In this document: piece by piece, positions 22,190 through 34,480 of the stretch
How positions within the stretch are numbered: the first letter of the stretch is position 1
How the letters are laid out: each line of letters starts with the position of its first letter
Source of the DNA: Anthonomus grandis grandis
Lineage: Eukaryota > Arthropoda > Insecta > Coleoptera > Curculionidae
Length of the DNA: 64,000 nt
Direction: 5' to 3'
Assembly (NCBI RefSeq): GCF_022605725.1
Contig: NC_065549.1
Coordinates: 41,555,690-41,619,689, forward strand
Program-made: the position numbers and the translations under genes
Notes under the pieces: generated by a model
The model's input: only the letters and a program-made list of their open reading frames with translations
Told to the model about the DNA's origin: nothing
Database searches by the model: none

Positions 22190-24300
22190 ATGCTTCCCTG
22201 TCTCTATCCATTTAATACGTTTGCAGGATCAGTTCCTTCAATGGGAGTATCAGCAGATCCTCTTCACTCAACGTATACATGTCTAGAATCTTGTATTTCC
22301 GGTGACCCAGTGCTTTACAATTTGTAATCAAGTATTCCATCGATTCCTCTTCCTTACCGCAGAATCTGCTGATGTTTTACAATCTCCATTTAAGGAAACC
22401 TTTGTTGAACTCAAAAGATGGAGTGGAGCTGAGAAGGTTCTTTTCAGTATCTTTTTTTGCGTAGATGTCCGCCATCGCATTTCTGGCGTGTCCTTTACGT
22501 CCTGCTACACAGACCAGGTTAAGCTGATTCCGAATCGCCAGATCCAGAAGAATATCTTAACCTGTATTCTCATATGTCCTCTTCCGGATAGGATTCCCAC
22601 AGTCTCCAATATCGTGTATAGTTCCGCTTGGAAAATTGTTGTATCCTTACTCAGTGTTATGGATTTGCGTTGAAATTGGTGCTCTTAGTCCTACTATTCC
22701 TGCCTAAATTCCCTGGAGAGGTTTTGTTTTATTGGTGTACCAAATTTGCGATCCCGTAACCACCTTTGGTTTGCGCACTATTCTTCTCTTGTAGGGAAGA
22801 GAATCCTGTATTTCCTATCGAAACAGTTTACCGGATCCATATGGTCGCCAGCCTGAGACATATCAAGTATATCCCAAATTCTCCTCAAGATTGACAGATG
22901 ATTAATAAGGCCTTAAGATATTCTTGCTTGTGGTTGCGTCCTCTTGTGTAGCCATATTGAGCGGTATTAGGTTTAAAAGAGCCTCCATGTCCAGCGTTAG
23001 CGTTGATTTCATGGCCCCTGTGATGCATAGACTTGCGATTCTCTGTAGCCTGCACAGTCTCGATATAACTGTCTTTTGCTTGGTTTTCCTCGATTATACC
23101 AGAGCCCCATACAGTATGGTAGGTCTCACCATTTGGGTATTTATCCAATAAGTCTTTATGGAGCTCAGACCTCAGGATCTGCCAAATACTTATCTTGCCA
23201 TTCAAAGGTTCCTCGTAACCCTTTCTAGTATTGATTCGAGGTGCGATTTTCAGATAAGTTTTCTATCCAAGACGAGACCCAGATATTTCACACACTCCCT
23301 GAGAACGATCACGATATTGCTTATCCAAATACTGGGGACGTTTATCACCCATTTCCTGTATGCATCACATGTCGTGTTGCGCGTATCTTGCATCCATTTT
23401 GCGATCGTCAATGCGTAGTTTCCCCCTGACAATTATGGAGATATCAGCCGCATAATCGATGATCTTTCGCCTTTTCTGGTTAAGGAACCTATTAGGTCAT
23501 CTACCAACAAAGAAGGTGAAATAGTACCCAGCCCTCTGGGCATCCCTTAACCGCAGTGACACTGATATTCATGGATCCAAGTGAGGCCCTAATCGATGCA
23601 GCTAACACAATCTTACTATGGCCGTATCAGCTTACACACAGACTACATCCTTCAATTCCAAGGCCTTTTTGATATCCTGAACTATTTTGTGCAATGCCGT
23701 AATAGTTGATTTTCCATTTTTATAGGCGAATTGGATCTATGTAATGGTCTTATGGACAGCACTTCTATCTTGAGGTACTCCTCACTTCCATTCCACTCTC
23801 TCAAATGTCTGATTTCCTGATTACCTGGTTCGTCGCCTTTTGGAGCAGCTTCGTTGTAGCCTGGCTGTAGCTGGTACATTCTTAAGATCCTGACAAAAAA
23901 GCTTAATGATTTCCTTTTGGATTTCCTAGAGAACTACCTAGAGAACTATCTGTTATAGGTGGATAGGCTGTACCCTTCCCAATTTCCAATTATCTTGGTT
24001 CTATTGAATTTTGCTTTGATCCCCTGAGAGACACCATTGAACTCCACAAATTGCAGTCTGCTGACTCTTCATTATCAAGATATACAACAAAATCGTAATT
24101 TTGCACAACTCTTAATATAACACTGAGCATCGCCGGGAACTCAGTATTATCATTTCTAGTATCAATAGTAATAGAAGCAGCAATAATGCCTCCGGAATTC
24201 TGTATAGTTAAGTTTAGTCGTTTCCATCCTCTACCCCCTATGTTAATCACTTGTAAGCGTCTTCTTTCTGAAAGAATGGTGTCCAAAGAGTAAGATACAG
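22190..24300 (-). pseudogene. R1/Jockey-group ORF2 pseudogene with RNase H-distal zinc motif
   Basis: A long decayed minus-strand ORF2. Recognisable in order: palm pieces near 23580-23500 (AVKGCPEGWVL, degenerate GCPQGG...LSP), ALTIAKWMQDTRNTTCDAYR at 23420-23360, and ECVKYLGLVLDRKLI near 23260. These are followed by WKSHLESI-like, VRPTILYGALV and CRLQRIASLCITGAMKSTLT near 23040-22990. Near the end are GHARNADI (about 22495) and CRFCGKEEESMEYLITNCKA (about 22360), the zinc-binding block after RNase H. Stops and frameshifts are spread throughout. The open stretch 24286-23990 lies upstream and I could not place it in the family. Confidence 0.65.
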
Positions 24301-24424
24301 ATCAATACAAGAGTATAGTATAGTAATATAAGAGTTACAAGGACAAAGAATATAAAGAGAACTCAAAGTCTTATTTTTTAGAAAACACTGCATTAGAATA
24401 TGATATTTACTTACTGAAAATTAA

Positions 24425-25170
24425 GTGGCGATTTTAATACCAAACCACACACAAGAACGAACACAAACAAGCACAATGGTTGACGTAACAATACTGCGGC
24501 TTACGAGTGTGCATTGTGTAGTAAAATGCTCAGTTCAAAGAGTGGAAATATCCAAAAAACTTGGACAAGAGTTTTCTAACATGGAACGGCCAGGTCAACC
24601 TCGAATCCAGAGTGACACCAAGAAAAGTCACGACTTCATCCAGAGTCTGTTGAGCATGATTATGATACCTAAGAGAAAAAATTATCTTTTTGGTTTTATT
24701 CTGATTTAAGCTTAATCGATTTGATACTGCCCCCTTCCTGTCACTGCATGACTGATTAGCTGTAAGATCCAGGTTGGAAAGACTGCTATCATCAATAAAG
24801 AATGTTGTATCACCAGCATTAAGATAAAATATAGACCCAGGATGATAACTGGGAAGATCACTGACATATACCAGAAAGAGAATGTGTCAAAAAAGAGAGC
24901 TCTCTGGACCTACCACTCACAAAATGAACATACTAACTCCTACCTGTCAACTAGGACTGGAGCAAGTTTATACTTGAATTGTCAAATCTATAACAGACGA
25001 GCTTTTGAAGTATACTATGTTCAACACAATCGGAACCTTTTGACAAATCGTAAAATGTTGCCTGGGAGTAAGAACTTCACTCAAAACCCTCCAGAATCTT
25101 GTCGCACAAGTCCTTGACCGCTGTATCTGTCGATAATTAATGTCTAAAGCCATGTCGCCTAACATAAAAC
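24425..25170 (-). pseudogene. Second non-LTR RT pseudogene, different family
   Basis: Sense blocks: a motif A remnant (YDLSKGFDCVEHSILQKL, about 25065), YLTGRSQYVHF-like, LVYVSDLPSYHPGSI (about 24870), DTTFFIDDSSLSNLDLTANQ (about 24800, where YADDTTF is expected) and LNQNKTKKIIFSLRYHN (about 24700). Last comes DEVVTFLGVTLDSRLTWPFH (about 24620). These are RT motifs A to D and the following LGV.LD..L.W..H. Its wording differs from the pseudogene at 22.2-24.3 kb, so two elements abut here. Confidence 0.7.
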
Positions 25171-25174
25171 AATG

Positions 25175-26050
25175 AATTTTGCTGAAACTAATCTTCTATT
25201 TGACTCCAGTAAGAAAAATTAGCACTAAAATTAGTGACCTGCGCAGTTATAGCTAACCCGTCACGAGTCGTTCGTAGCGATTTCGATTTGAATAACTCAT
25301 AAGCAACATCTATGTATAGCGTATTTCTAGTATATTTTTTTAAATCATTACAATATTAAAATTAAGTTACTTCAGGGAATTACTTATTGATATATAAAGC
25401 TATGGCGTATTTATACTAAATTGGTGGATTGGATCGTTTAGCACAATTGTACTGGAACTACATGTGTTCATGCACTATTACTAAACATTTTCTATTATCA
25501 CTACTAGATATCACTGAATGGGAGAATTTTTTAGTGACGGAAATCCAAGCAAATCTATGCGTCAAACTTCTTAATTTTACCCTAAGACTTGATTATATTG
25601 AGACAAAAAGGGAGCCTTTCTCGATTGCGGTGTCGGTGGTCTTTAATCCTATTTAACAATTTCCCGTCCCTCGGGGTGAAATTGATTAGACCACCTTTTC
25701 ACTACGTAAAGTTTAAAAACACCTTAGAATCTCTCCCTCGATTTTCGAGAAAAACTTCTATCTGCCAGAGAAAGTTCGGGCATTACTCTTTCGACAAAGT
25801 TTGGTCGTGTTAGGTCGCCCGCCCGCTGCCGGCAAATTATTTATTGGTGCAAGTTGGTTTTGTTTGTTATCGCTTTTGTAAAGTTTCCCCCGTGATAAGT
25901 GTGGTGTTAGGTCGAAGAAAAATGCCTTCTAAGAGGTTTGGATTATAGTTTTGGGACCAAAAACAATTTAAAGGGTTTCAGGTAGTAGCAAAGTTCGCAA
26001 AGTCGAAACAATTAAGAAGGAGGAAACGAAATGTTATTTAACAATCAAGA
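25175..26050. other. Unassigned, with CpG-containing block
   Basis: About 25640-25930 is richer in G+C and CpG than almost anything else in the window and shows no transposon motif. No convincing open frame, splice pattern or promoter can be named. Confidence 0.35.
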
Positions 26051-26052
26051 GT

Positions 26053-26345
26053 GTAAATATTATAGCGTTTTAACTGTTCGTTTAGGATTAATTAAGATAC
26101 TCAATACACAAAAATAGTCAATTGATTTATTACACACTAAACACGATAACTTAAGACTACTAGAAACATTTATTTACACTGTATTTGTTTTTAATTTAAA
26201 AGTCGCGCCAAACTTAAACTGGCCATCTAACGGCGAGAGCTTCATATATGTTAGGCAGACTGTTTTAGAACTTTCTACGTCTGTCCCGAGATGTCTCGAA
26301 GTATTCCCGCCGCTTGCCCCATCCTCATGGACAAACTTCATGATT
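26053..26345 (-). repeat. LTR-like segment
   Basis: Read on the minus strand it has a GC-rich, CpG-containing first half (CATCTCGGGACAGACGTAGA), a TATATGA element, TTTGGCGCGACTTTTAAATT and an AT-rich second half ending ACA. This resembles an LTR U3-R-U5 layout. Its distal half is shared with 20925-21040. No flanking second copy or coding region was seen. Confidence 0.4.
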
Positions 26346-26480
26346 TAGAACATTGAAAGACTAGAAATAGTAAGCAATAACTTTGTTTGAGTTCAACATA
26401 TGCACAGAGGCAAGGGGGGTGTCTTATTTATAAACATATTCACCGATTCTCTGTTGTCAAGTTTGCAGATATTTTCAAAA
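26346..26480 (-). repeat. Dispersed repeat shared with 57.67 kb
   Basis: About 130 bp closely matches 57666-57790: both contain TTAGAACATTGAAA, TTTGAGTTCAACAT, GCAAGG and ACCGATTCTCTGTT. In the 57.7-kb copy this is the 3' end of an I/R1-type ORF2, so this is probably a 5'-truncated 3' end of the same family. Confidence 0.6.
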
Positions 26481-26794
26481 AAGGGAATTTTTAGCTCTAT
26501 ATCAACACATATAAAAATGTTAATTTAACTTACTGTTAGGTTTTGGATTTAAAAAAATATAATAAATAGGTATATATTATTTTAAGCTCAAAAAAACATC
26601 GTCCAAGCAGAAGAAATTTATTACCATTTTTATTCCTAAAACTGCTTGTAAAAAATTTGAAATGGCATGAATTTAAAATTTAATAAAAAAAAGAAATTGA
26701 ATTTTGAATGAATGAATTTTAAATGAATTAAATGAATTTAGGTTTTTATATTTTATATCTTAGGATAAATTTTGTGCAAAAAATTATTAATATT

Positions 26795-27190
26795 TGTATA
26801 TAAAGCCTTGGTGGAGTCACTTATTAGATATAGTATTGTATTGTGGGGAGGCTTTCTTAAAACTCTTTAAATTCCTTAAAGGTAATGCAGAACCATATAC
26901 TAAAAGTTTTGTTTGAAAAAAATAAGCTCTATTCAATAAATCTGTTACACTCTATGTTCTATTAATTTATGTATTAGAGGTATGCTGCTTTATTAACAAA
27001 AATAACGAAATAAACAACTATGTAATGCATTCTTATAATACCAAAAATTGGGTAGTTTCAAAAAATTAAAACATTTAAAAAATTACGTACAAACTGTATT
27101 TTTGAGAATAACATAAAACTTAAAGAACTCTTCATCTAGCCTGGATTTTTGTGTAATTGAATCAGGGCTAGAGGTAGTACGATGTATATT
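26795..27190 (+). pseudogene. Non-LTR RT C-terminal remnant
   Basis: Plus-strand frames give YKALVESLIRYSIVLWGGFL, then LQVMQNHILKVLFEKNKLYS and late pieces ending LKELFI. The Y.AL.ES..RY.I..WG.....L...Q..ILK..... pattern is the thumb and C-terminal block of Jockey/CR1-type RTs. Several stops follow. Confidence 0.65.
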
Positions 27191-27556
27191 TTATTATATT
27201 GGGTATTACGTCACTTATAGCAAAAATCAATTTAGAATTTTTTTTTTTTCTCACACGCTCAACAATTGAAAAGAAGAAGAAAATAGACTTATTCACGTAT
27301 TTAAAGGATATATGAACTGAAATCTATAATGATACCGTTCGATATACTTAATTTAAGTTCAATAAGTTTTAAATATAATAATTTACTTGAGGTATAATAG
27401 ATTTTTTTATATACCTAGGAGCTGAGGTTCAATCTATTAATCTCTGAGCTCGTTTCTTCTTTTCAATATCCTACCTAACTTTGTTATGAATATTATAATT
27501 AAAAAACGATAAAAAACAACAAGAAGACCTACTTTTTTTAAAAATACCTAATTTGA

Positions 27557-27597
27557 ACCAACGTTTCGGTAGTTATATCTACTACCGTTATCAAGGT
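27557..27597 (-). ncRNA. Degenerate hammerhead motif, third family
   Basis: On the minus strand: ACC, TTGATAA (expected CTGATGA), a seven-pair stem II CGGTAGT/ACTACCG around AGATATA, GAAACGTT and GGT. The long perfect stem II and GAAACGTTGG resemble hammerheads of other insect Penelope elements. Two core substitutions should inactivate it. No Penelope ORF is visible beside it. Confidence 0.5.
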
Positions 27598-27599
27598 AA

Positions 27600-29970
27600 T
27601 TAAAGTAAAATTAAATTAAATTAAAAATAAAATATACTTATCTTTCAAATTTTCAGTAATCCAGTCTCATCAAAATTTCTTCCTAATTCGAAAATAGTTT
27701 ATATACTTTTTTATATGATTTGACGGTTTATTAATAGTTTGACAAACTATTTTGAAAGATAACAAAATTTTCAAAGGTTACTTTTTTAAAAATTAAAGGG
27801 GTGTGATCTTAATGTAAATTAATCATAGAAAATACATGAATATCAAATATTTTAAATCATTAATTAATTTTGAGAATACCCTGATCTACTTCTCTCTTTA
27901 GCAAAGGAATCCATGTATTATGAAAATCAGCCGAACAAGTAGCTAAGCATTTATCTTCATTTAACATTATAAATGCACTTTCCTTTAGCTTACGTAATTT
28001 TGAAATTGGTTCCTTTGCTAAAACTCATTATGAATTTGTCACAACAATACAGATTTTACTTAAATCAAAGGTATATTTTGTTATTATTAGTTCTTTTTGT
28101 TTTTTAATGTATGTTTTATTTATTTTTTAAAAATTGACACATGCAAATATTCGGTTATGTAGGTGCATAATTCGAAATTTCGTAGGTCGATTCTTATGCA
28201 TTATATTTATGTACATACATATGTGGATATATGAAATAAATAAAAAATAATTAAATTAAATTATACTAAGACATTAAAGATATTCGTCAAGATTTAGAAA
28301 GATAACAGGAAGCAGTTAATAATTGAAACGAAAATGATCTAGGAAAGTTAGTTTCGGTTGTATGTTAAAACAAGCATTTTCTTCTTATAAATCTAGTGAT
28401 AGTACAATCCTTCCGGAAACATACCACCAATGTTTAAATATTTCGAACCTTGAGGGAATGTTTCTTTAACTATATTAGAACTGAATAGGTCATTAATGGT
28501 TTTTCTAAATACACCATCTGGTTTTACACGTCTATGAATACCAGATCTGCTGATTGAGCAATTTAAGACCCAACGATTTTTAGATTTTTTTTTGGTATGT
28601 TTAGGAAGCTTAAAATAAAACAAAAAAATCTAAAATTTATGTTGTATATGAACCACGATTTTCCTATACTTCTATTTACTTATAGAAACAAATAATAAAA
28701 GTATACTAAAGTATTATCGCGGACTAATCGCTTTTATATTGATCTAAAATATTTTTATTTTATTCCTATAATAAATAAAAAAAATATAACGAGTAAAAGC
28801 ACAAGACTTTTTAAAGTTGTTTACCAAATTGCCTCCTCTAATTTAGGAGCGTTGACGTTCATAAATAACTGTCAAATTATTGACATTTGACACACAATTT
28901 ATTCAAGAGAATCAAACTAATCACTACAGCGTCGCCTGATTGTAAAGCTATTTTCTTGGCTTTCATTCCTTATTATTTTATTACATAAAGTTGTCAGACC
29001 AGTTGATTTATTTTGTTTAAAGTTTTATTTCCAGGTCAATTTTTTAATACAATGACTTTGTAGTAACTTGTGTCACCATCTTACATTTTTATCAAATAAA
29101 TTTAAATTATGTCATCGACATATAATGGGTTCGGTTGTTTTGGTTTTGATTGAATTGGGTTAAACACATACCAGCCCTTACAATCGTAAATTTTATATAT
29201 CAAATCCTTACCAACTAATTGAAAAAAAAACTTTTTAATTAAAAAAAATAATATAAACAGATGTTGCATGTTAAAATAAAAACATTAAACGATAGGAAAT
29301 TCATTTACAACTTGTAAGTTTTCCAAGCACTTTGTTAAAAACTGCCGCTTAGTAAGAAGTTTTTTGATTTTTTAGGGCCGAATATGTCTCATACAAAAAA
29401 TGTTTTGTTTTAAAATGTCTTAGTACCCTTTTGTACTAAACAAAAAAAATGTGCTTAAATTGCTCAAGCACCTCAGATCTTAATATAGAATGATATTAAA
29501 ATTGCTTTTATTGGAAAAAAAGCCTAATTTGCTATGAAAGCCATACATCCATAGAAGCTAAAAAATATTCAAAAATAATCAAATGAGTAGTTATGAATGA
29601 TCTAGAATGAACAATTGACTAACCTTATTCTAGCCCAAAGGAAATTACAACACTTTATGGATTAACCTTAGTAGAAAGATTGGTGCAGTTAGACTGAACT
29701 AAAAAAAATTTTTCTTTAAGAGACTTCTAGAGGTTTTAATATTTTCACTTCATCAATTGCATACTTATCACAGTGCAATATCGTATTACAAGATAAGTTT
29801 CGGTGGTTTCATATCCTGATGAAGACAAATTTATAGATGAGGCTGCTACCTTAAAAAGTTTAACTAATATATGAACCATTTACACAAAAAAAAGCTATAG
29901 CAATCCAAAAACTCGAAGTATATTCTGAAAAGGCACCAAGAAGCCCCAGTTCTGTATTAAGAAATCATTT
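27600..29970. other. AT-rich stretch, no gene recognised
   Basis: An open stretch on the minus strand (28623-28393, 76 codons) is basic and contains NRWVLNCSISRSGIHRRV, but I do not recognise it. An AATAAATAAAAAATAATTAAAT run near 28230 may be a retroelement tail. Otherwise nothing. Confidence 0.4.
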
Positions 29971-29974
29971 TATA

Positions 29975-31194
29975 CAAGGTGTCCAAATAGGGTATCAGCA
30001 CTTTATTTGTGCATTTAATCTCAAACGTGGCAACGCCGCCACTTACGGTGGGAGTCAGAATGTAAACGGGTTCAAGGAATTTCAGTTGCAATGGAGTCGT
30101 TTACCGGAGAGCAACCCGCTTTTTGTGTAAGTGCATTTTACCAAAACAATAATTCAATCGTTACAGCACGCCGTCTATATCGCGCTCATTACCAATTACA
30201 TGATATTCAATTATCACCTGGCCCTGATGTTATTAGAAAATGGATCAGAATATTTGAAGCTACTGGATCCACAGTGAAAATTCATAATTCAGGCCGCCCA
30301 CGAATCGTAAGAAGTGCAGAAAACATCGATCTGTACGGACGCGAAGTCAGACGACTACTCTCAAAAGATCATCTTTACATAACATTTTGACCAAAAACTT
30401 GCATCTGCATGCATGTAAGATACAGTTAGTGCAAGAATTAAAACCGAGGGATTACAATACACGGTTAGAATTTGTCAATGAAATGATGGAACGATTCGTC
30501 GATTTCAATAACATTTTATTCAGTGATGAGGCTAATTTTCATGTAAATGGCCACGTAAATAAGCAAAGTTGCAGGTACTGGTCTGACGTTAATCCTCGCA
30601 GAAAACACGAATGTCCACTGCATAGCCCCAAAGTGGTCGTATGGGCTACTATGTCTGCTGATGGCATAATTGGGTATTTTTTTGAAGATCAAAATGGACG
30701 GACACTTATCGTTAATACCGAGCGGTATTGTGCAATGTTACAAGATTTTCTTGCACTATCTCTCCGACAGTTTCAGGGTTTTAACTTAGAAACCTGGTTT
30801 CAGCAGGATGGTGCGACATGCCATACGTCAAATCGGGGAATTGAAGCTGTTCAACAAGTATTCCCCAATAAAGTCATTTTAAGAAGAGGCAATAATAACT
30901 GGCCTCCTAGGAGCCCGAACCTGGCGCCACTTTTATCTCACTATTATCTCTTATGGGGTTACCTCAAAAGTAAAGTCTACGAGAATAATCCAGCTGATAC
31001 AAATCAATTAAAGCAAAATATCCAGGAGCAAATAAGATTAGTATCAAGGGAAATGTGTGGACGGGTTATCAATAGTCTTCGCTCTCGATTTCCATTGACT
31101 ATACATTAATTTGCCATAAATAAATGATCATAGGAATATGGTGTATTTGGTTTATGCAAGCATCACATCGCTGATACCCTTTTTAAATACCTTG
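29975..31194 (+). mobile_element. Mariner-like DNA transposon, 1.22 kb, complete ends
   Basis: Ends CAAGGTGTCC... and, inverted, CAAGGTATTT... share an about 27-bp TIR that includes GGGTATCAGC on both sides. Each end is flanked by TA (29973-29974 and 31195-31196), the Tc1/mariner target duplication. A single transposase gene occupies the interior. Confidence 0.8.
30091..31109 (+). pseudogene. Mariner-like transposase
   Basis: Cuts and pastes the surrounding element. The N-terminal stretch (30091-30390) has the helix-turn-helix start FCVSAFYQNNNSIVTARRLY and a GRPR linker. The second stretch (30387-31109, 240 codons) has the first catalytic Asp in NNILFSDEANFHVNGHVN, the second in WFQQDGATCHTS, and the terminal LLWGYLKSKVYENNP. 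A frameshift with probable loss of some residues separates the two near 30375-30387. The third acidic position is damaged: SPNLAPLLSHYYL is found where SPDL.PLDY.L is expected. No intact start-to-stop frame exists. Confidence 0.8.
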
Positions 31195-31499
31195 TATAAG
31201 TTAAGCTATCAGTCTACTATGAGGGTATGTGAAATATTTTTTAAGCAGACATTTAAGGCATAGCCCTGAAGGCGAAACAACAAATCATTAGCAACGTAAT
31301 TGATAGAACTGTGTATATTCATACAGATTGAGACAGGCCGCTCTTACACTATCCAGAACATATCTCGCGATAGAACTAGTACGGCAATAATACTGCATTT
31401 TAGTGTTAAGCTTCTACCAAAAACAGAAAAAAAGTTAGTTGATTCAAAGGACATAACCACGGCAATGGTAGGCGGACAAACATCGGAGGACTAATCAAA

Positions 31500-31730
31500 A
31501 ATCAATAATCTCATAAGTTTTTTAAAAAGTAGAACCCATGGTTGCAATTTGTCAAATGGGCGACACGCACCCTGATAACAGGTATCCTCACTGATTACTG
31601 TCAATGAAATGGTCATTTGCTCAAATTAAAACTAAGCACTATGTCCGGAATGCAACCACGAAAATGAGAATATGGAGTACATACTACTGCCCTCTCATTA
31701 ATATGAGATCTCATCCATCCCTTAGAAAGA
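31500..31730 (+). pseudogene. Non-LTR RNase H-distal zinc block
   Basis: Frames read WATRTLITGILTDYCQ, a stop, NGHLLKLKLST, and in a shifted frame LCPECNHENENMEYILL. This is the LTGhL.gHC.l..HL.kl......C..C....Et.eHIL pattern at the end of Jockey/R1/I-type ORF2 proteins. Confidence 0.6.
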
Positions 31731-31854
31731 TCAGGTGATCTCCCCGCGGTGACGTCGTCGCTCTCATTGTTTCTTTGGGCTGAATGACTTACACTCGCTC
31801 CTCTTCTCTTTTAACCCTACCTTAGAATCTTTAGTACGAGAAGGAGAACACTCT

Positions 31855-32115
31855 TTTACTTGGAGCTCACTCTTTCGGACGTAATAGCCTTAATGGCAGC
31901 TCTGCTGTCCAAGAAGATTGATACGGCTCTATTGCAGTGTCCTCAATTTCGGATTTTCTGTCAGCATTTAAATAGTGGCGAAGACAGTGGCGTGCTTCCT
32001 CAGCCAGTATGCCCCAATATATGGCGCCCCACCACAGAACTATGCACTTTTGTTCATTCTATAGCCAACTATATATCGGATAGTGTGACCTATGTAATAA
32101 CATATTTTACCTAAG
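31855..32115 (-). pseudogene. RNase H fragment of a non-LTR element
   Basis: Near 31930-31860 the minus strand encodes AVSIFLDSRAAIKAITSERV and SSK, the internal RNase H motif with its catalytic Asp (SDS.AA..Ai). Upstream to 32115 the frame is open but not assignable. Confidence 0.5.
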
Positions 32116-32164
32116 TATTAACATTAAAAATACTAGAATGTGACGAATAAATGAAAAAAATACT

Positions 32165-32690
32165 CAGGAAATAAAGTCCCTGTGGAACACGTGTAATTGA
32201 TAGTCATGTTATCTGAATCATGTCAAAACTCCATACGAAACACTGAACTCTATCAGAAAGGTATCATCTGACCCAATTTAATGACACATCTCTAAAACAA
32301 TATATTTGAAGCTTCCGAAATAGTATTTAATGACTAATAGAGTCAAAATCTTTTGTCGAGTGACAGAACACCACTCTAGAAACCTTACCTTAATTTAAAC
32401 CAACATATAGATGTTCCAGAAAAAAAGAGAGCATCAGTTTTACCTTTATTTTCCCTAAAACCACCTTGGTTTGAGTTTAGTATGTTATGTTTACTCAAAA
32501 ATCTAAGGACTCTAAGTTTAACTAGCCTTTCTATGATCTTAGAGAGAGTTGGAACGAGGAATATAGGCCTATAGTTTGTAAAACATGAATTATCACTTCC
32601 CTTGTTTAATGAATCTACTATAGCCCGTTTTAGTCTTTACTGGTATACTTTGTCTTTCACCGGTGTATACATTAAAAAGCTTAAGCCAAT
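32165..32690 (-). pseudogene. Non-LTR RT N-terminal fragment
   Basis: Sense blocks KRAIVDSLNKGSDNSCFTNY and RPIFLVPTLSKIIERLVKLR, then LRFLSKHNILNSNQGGFREN KGKTDAL. This is the YRPISLLp..skilE......l..f......l...Q.GFR....T..al block that opens the RT domain. Downstream it decays. Confidence 0.7.
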
Positions 32691-32699
32691 ACAGGGTTT

Positions 32700-33840
32700 A
32701 TGTATGAATATTCTTCTCAATCATTCTTCTCAATAAGCCATGTAACATTCAAACTCATAGTTAATGACTATGGAGAGACAAATCGTCATTTAATTATTCG
32801 AAATTCATTTTCGCCTTTTAATCATGCAATTTCAACCGTTATGCTTACATCCCTGCTATTAACATTATTTTTGTTAATAGCAAAAAAATGACTGTACTGC
32901 CAAACTTATGGTTTTGGTAATTTTCTGACCATAAATCCCCTCACCTTAGAAAGAAACACGATATAAAAATCTTAATATAAATGCGTCAAAAACAATCAAA
33001 ATACATTTGTTAAAGACCAAATTTCTCACTTAAATACAATGACTTTTATTTAAATAACAATCTACTCATTCATCTGTAAAAAACCTAATGTGTTAAGAAA
33101 CTCCCAATCACCGTTACCGTATAAAGTATGGCCCCTAACAAAATTTATTAAAACCTATATAATAATTCATCCAGCAGTAGATAAGCTTTAAATCCAAACC
33201 CATTTCGGCACACACACACACATAACTTCAGAACGAGAGGTTTAAATATAGACTTAATACTTTACTCGACAGCGGAGGAGTAGCGCGGCCTGGCGAAAGC
33301 AAAAAGGCCCAAAGCTATGGATACAGTACACAGCGTTAATAATTAAGACTTCGACTGGAGTCTAACCGAGACCGAATATATTATTCATAGGTTATTACTA
33401 AAGAACGGAGTTAAAACGTTTTTCAGCTACCGCTGTACACTTGGGGCGCAATGACTCATGTGCCAAAGTTTCGGTTTGCTGATCCTACGCAAACACTCAC
33501 ATTGATTTTTACGATCCTTATATGAATAAATTAATACTTGAAGTAAATTTTTAATCACAATAATGTTATCATTACTAAAAGTATCGACAAACGGTTAGAA
33601 AAAAATGATTGGCTTGAATATTGCTGGTTTTTTGCTCTGTGTTCTCGTCAAGTTCTAATATTGATATAAAATGATTAAATAATTGATAAAATTATACTTC
33701 CATAGTTCATCAAGCCCAGTTACCAATACTCGAAGGTCAAAGGATCCGATTTTCTATGAGCCACAATACAACAAAAAACTATAGTCTCAACCAGATCTTA
33801 TTATGTCTGCTTGTTGAAATAGGTCTGAACTAGCTAACAG
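32700..33840. other. No gene recognised
   Basis: AT-rich, with a short (CA)n near 33211-33222 and no recognisable motif. Confidence 0.4.
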
Positions 33841-33844
33841 TACG

Positions 33845-34480
33845 AATTAGACCTAAATACAAAGAAGACGAAATATATTGTCATTAGCAAATGTTCAGTC
33901 TTAAACACATAACTAATTCAACAGCTAATCGAAAAAGCTGAAAGCTACACATATTTTGAACTTCTTAGAAATAAGGCAACGTATAGCAAAAGCCACAGCA
34001 GCATTTGTAAAAATTAGCACCGTCTTCAAAAGCCTGCCACTGAAAATCAAGATCTTCGCACTACAGTACTATACTTTTTCAGTTCTGCTATACCCAGCGG
34101 ATGCTTGCACGCTCTCGGAAGCAACTACAAAAAAACTGGAAGCATTCAAGATGTGGTGTTACAGGCGCTTCCAAAATATCCCCTGGGTCGACCGACTCAG
34201 AATTATAAAGTCATACGTAGAATAAAAAAGGAATTTGAAGGTACTACCACAATTAAAAAACGTAAATTAGAATACCTAGGCCGTATTATGAAAAACGAAC
34301 AACGATATGACCTCTTTCAATTAATTTAACAAGGGAAAGTGTACGGCAAGAGGGAACCAGGACGAAGACAAATCTTCTGGCTTCCAAACCTTAAAAAACG
34401 GTTCAAAATGACCACGACTGGACTGTTCTGCACAGTTGCCAAGAAGAAAATCTTACCAGATTGCTTAAACTTAATTTAAA
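33845..34480 (+). pseudogene. RTE-like RT C-terminal remnant
   Basis: DLNTKKTKYIVISK near 33845 is followed in shifted frames by AESYTYFE, then EIRQRIAKATAAFVKISTVF and ALQYYTFSVLLYPADACTLS (33956-34225). Further on are KKLEAFKMWCYRRFQNIPWV, KKRKLEYLGRIMKNEQRYDL (to 34329) and KVYGKREPGRRQIFWLPNL. This is the well-known thumb and C-terminal series of RTE-like endonuclease-RT proteins. Relatively few stops; younger than most remnants here. Confidence 0.75.

Noticed and set aside
22302..23418. Plus-strand open frames over the 22-24 kb pseudogene (up to 123 codons)
   Set aside because: They are antisense shadows of the minus-strand RT pseudogene, whose motifs read in the other direction.
28393..28623. 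76-codon minus-strand frame as a host gene
   Set aside because: Basic composition but no recognised motif, promoter or splice signals; it lies in AT-rich decayed DNA.
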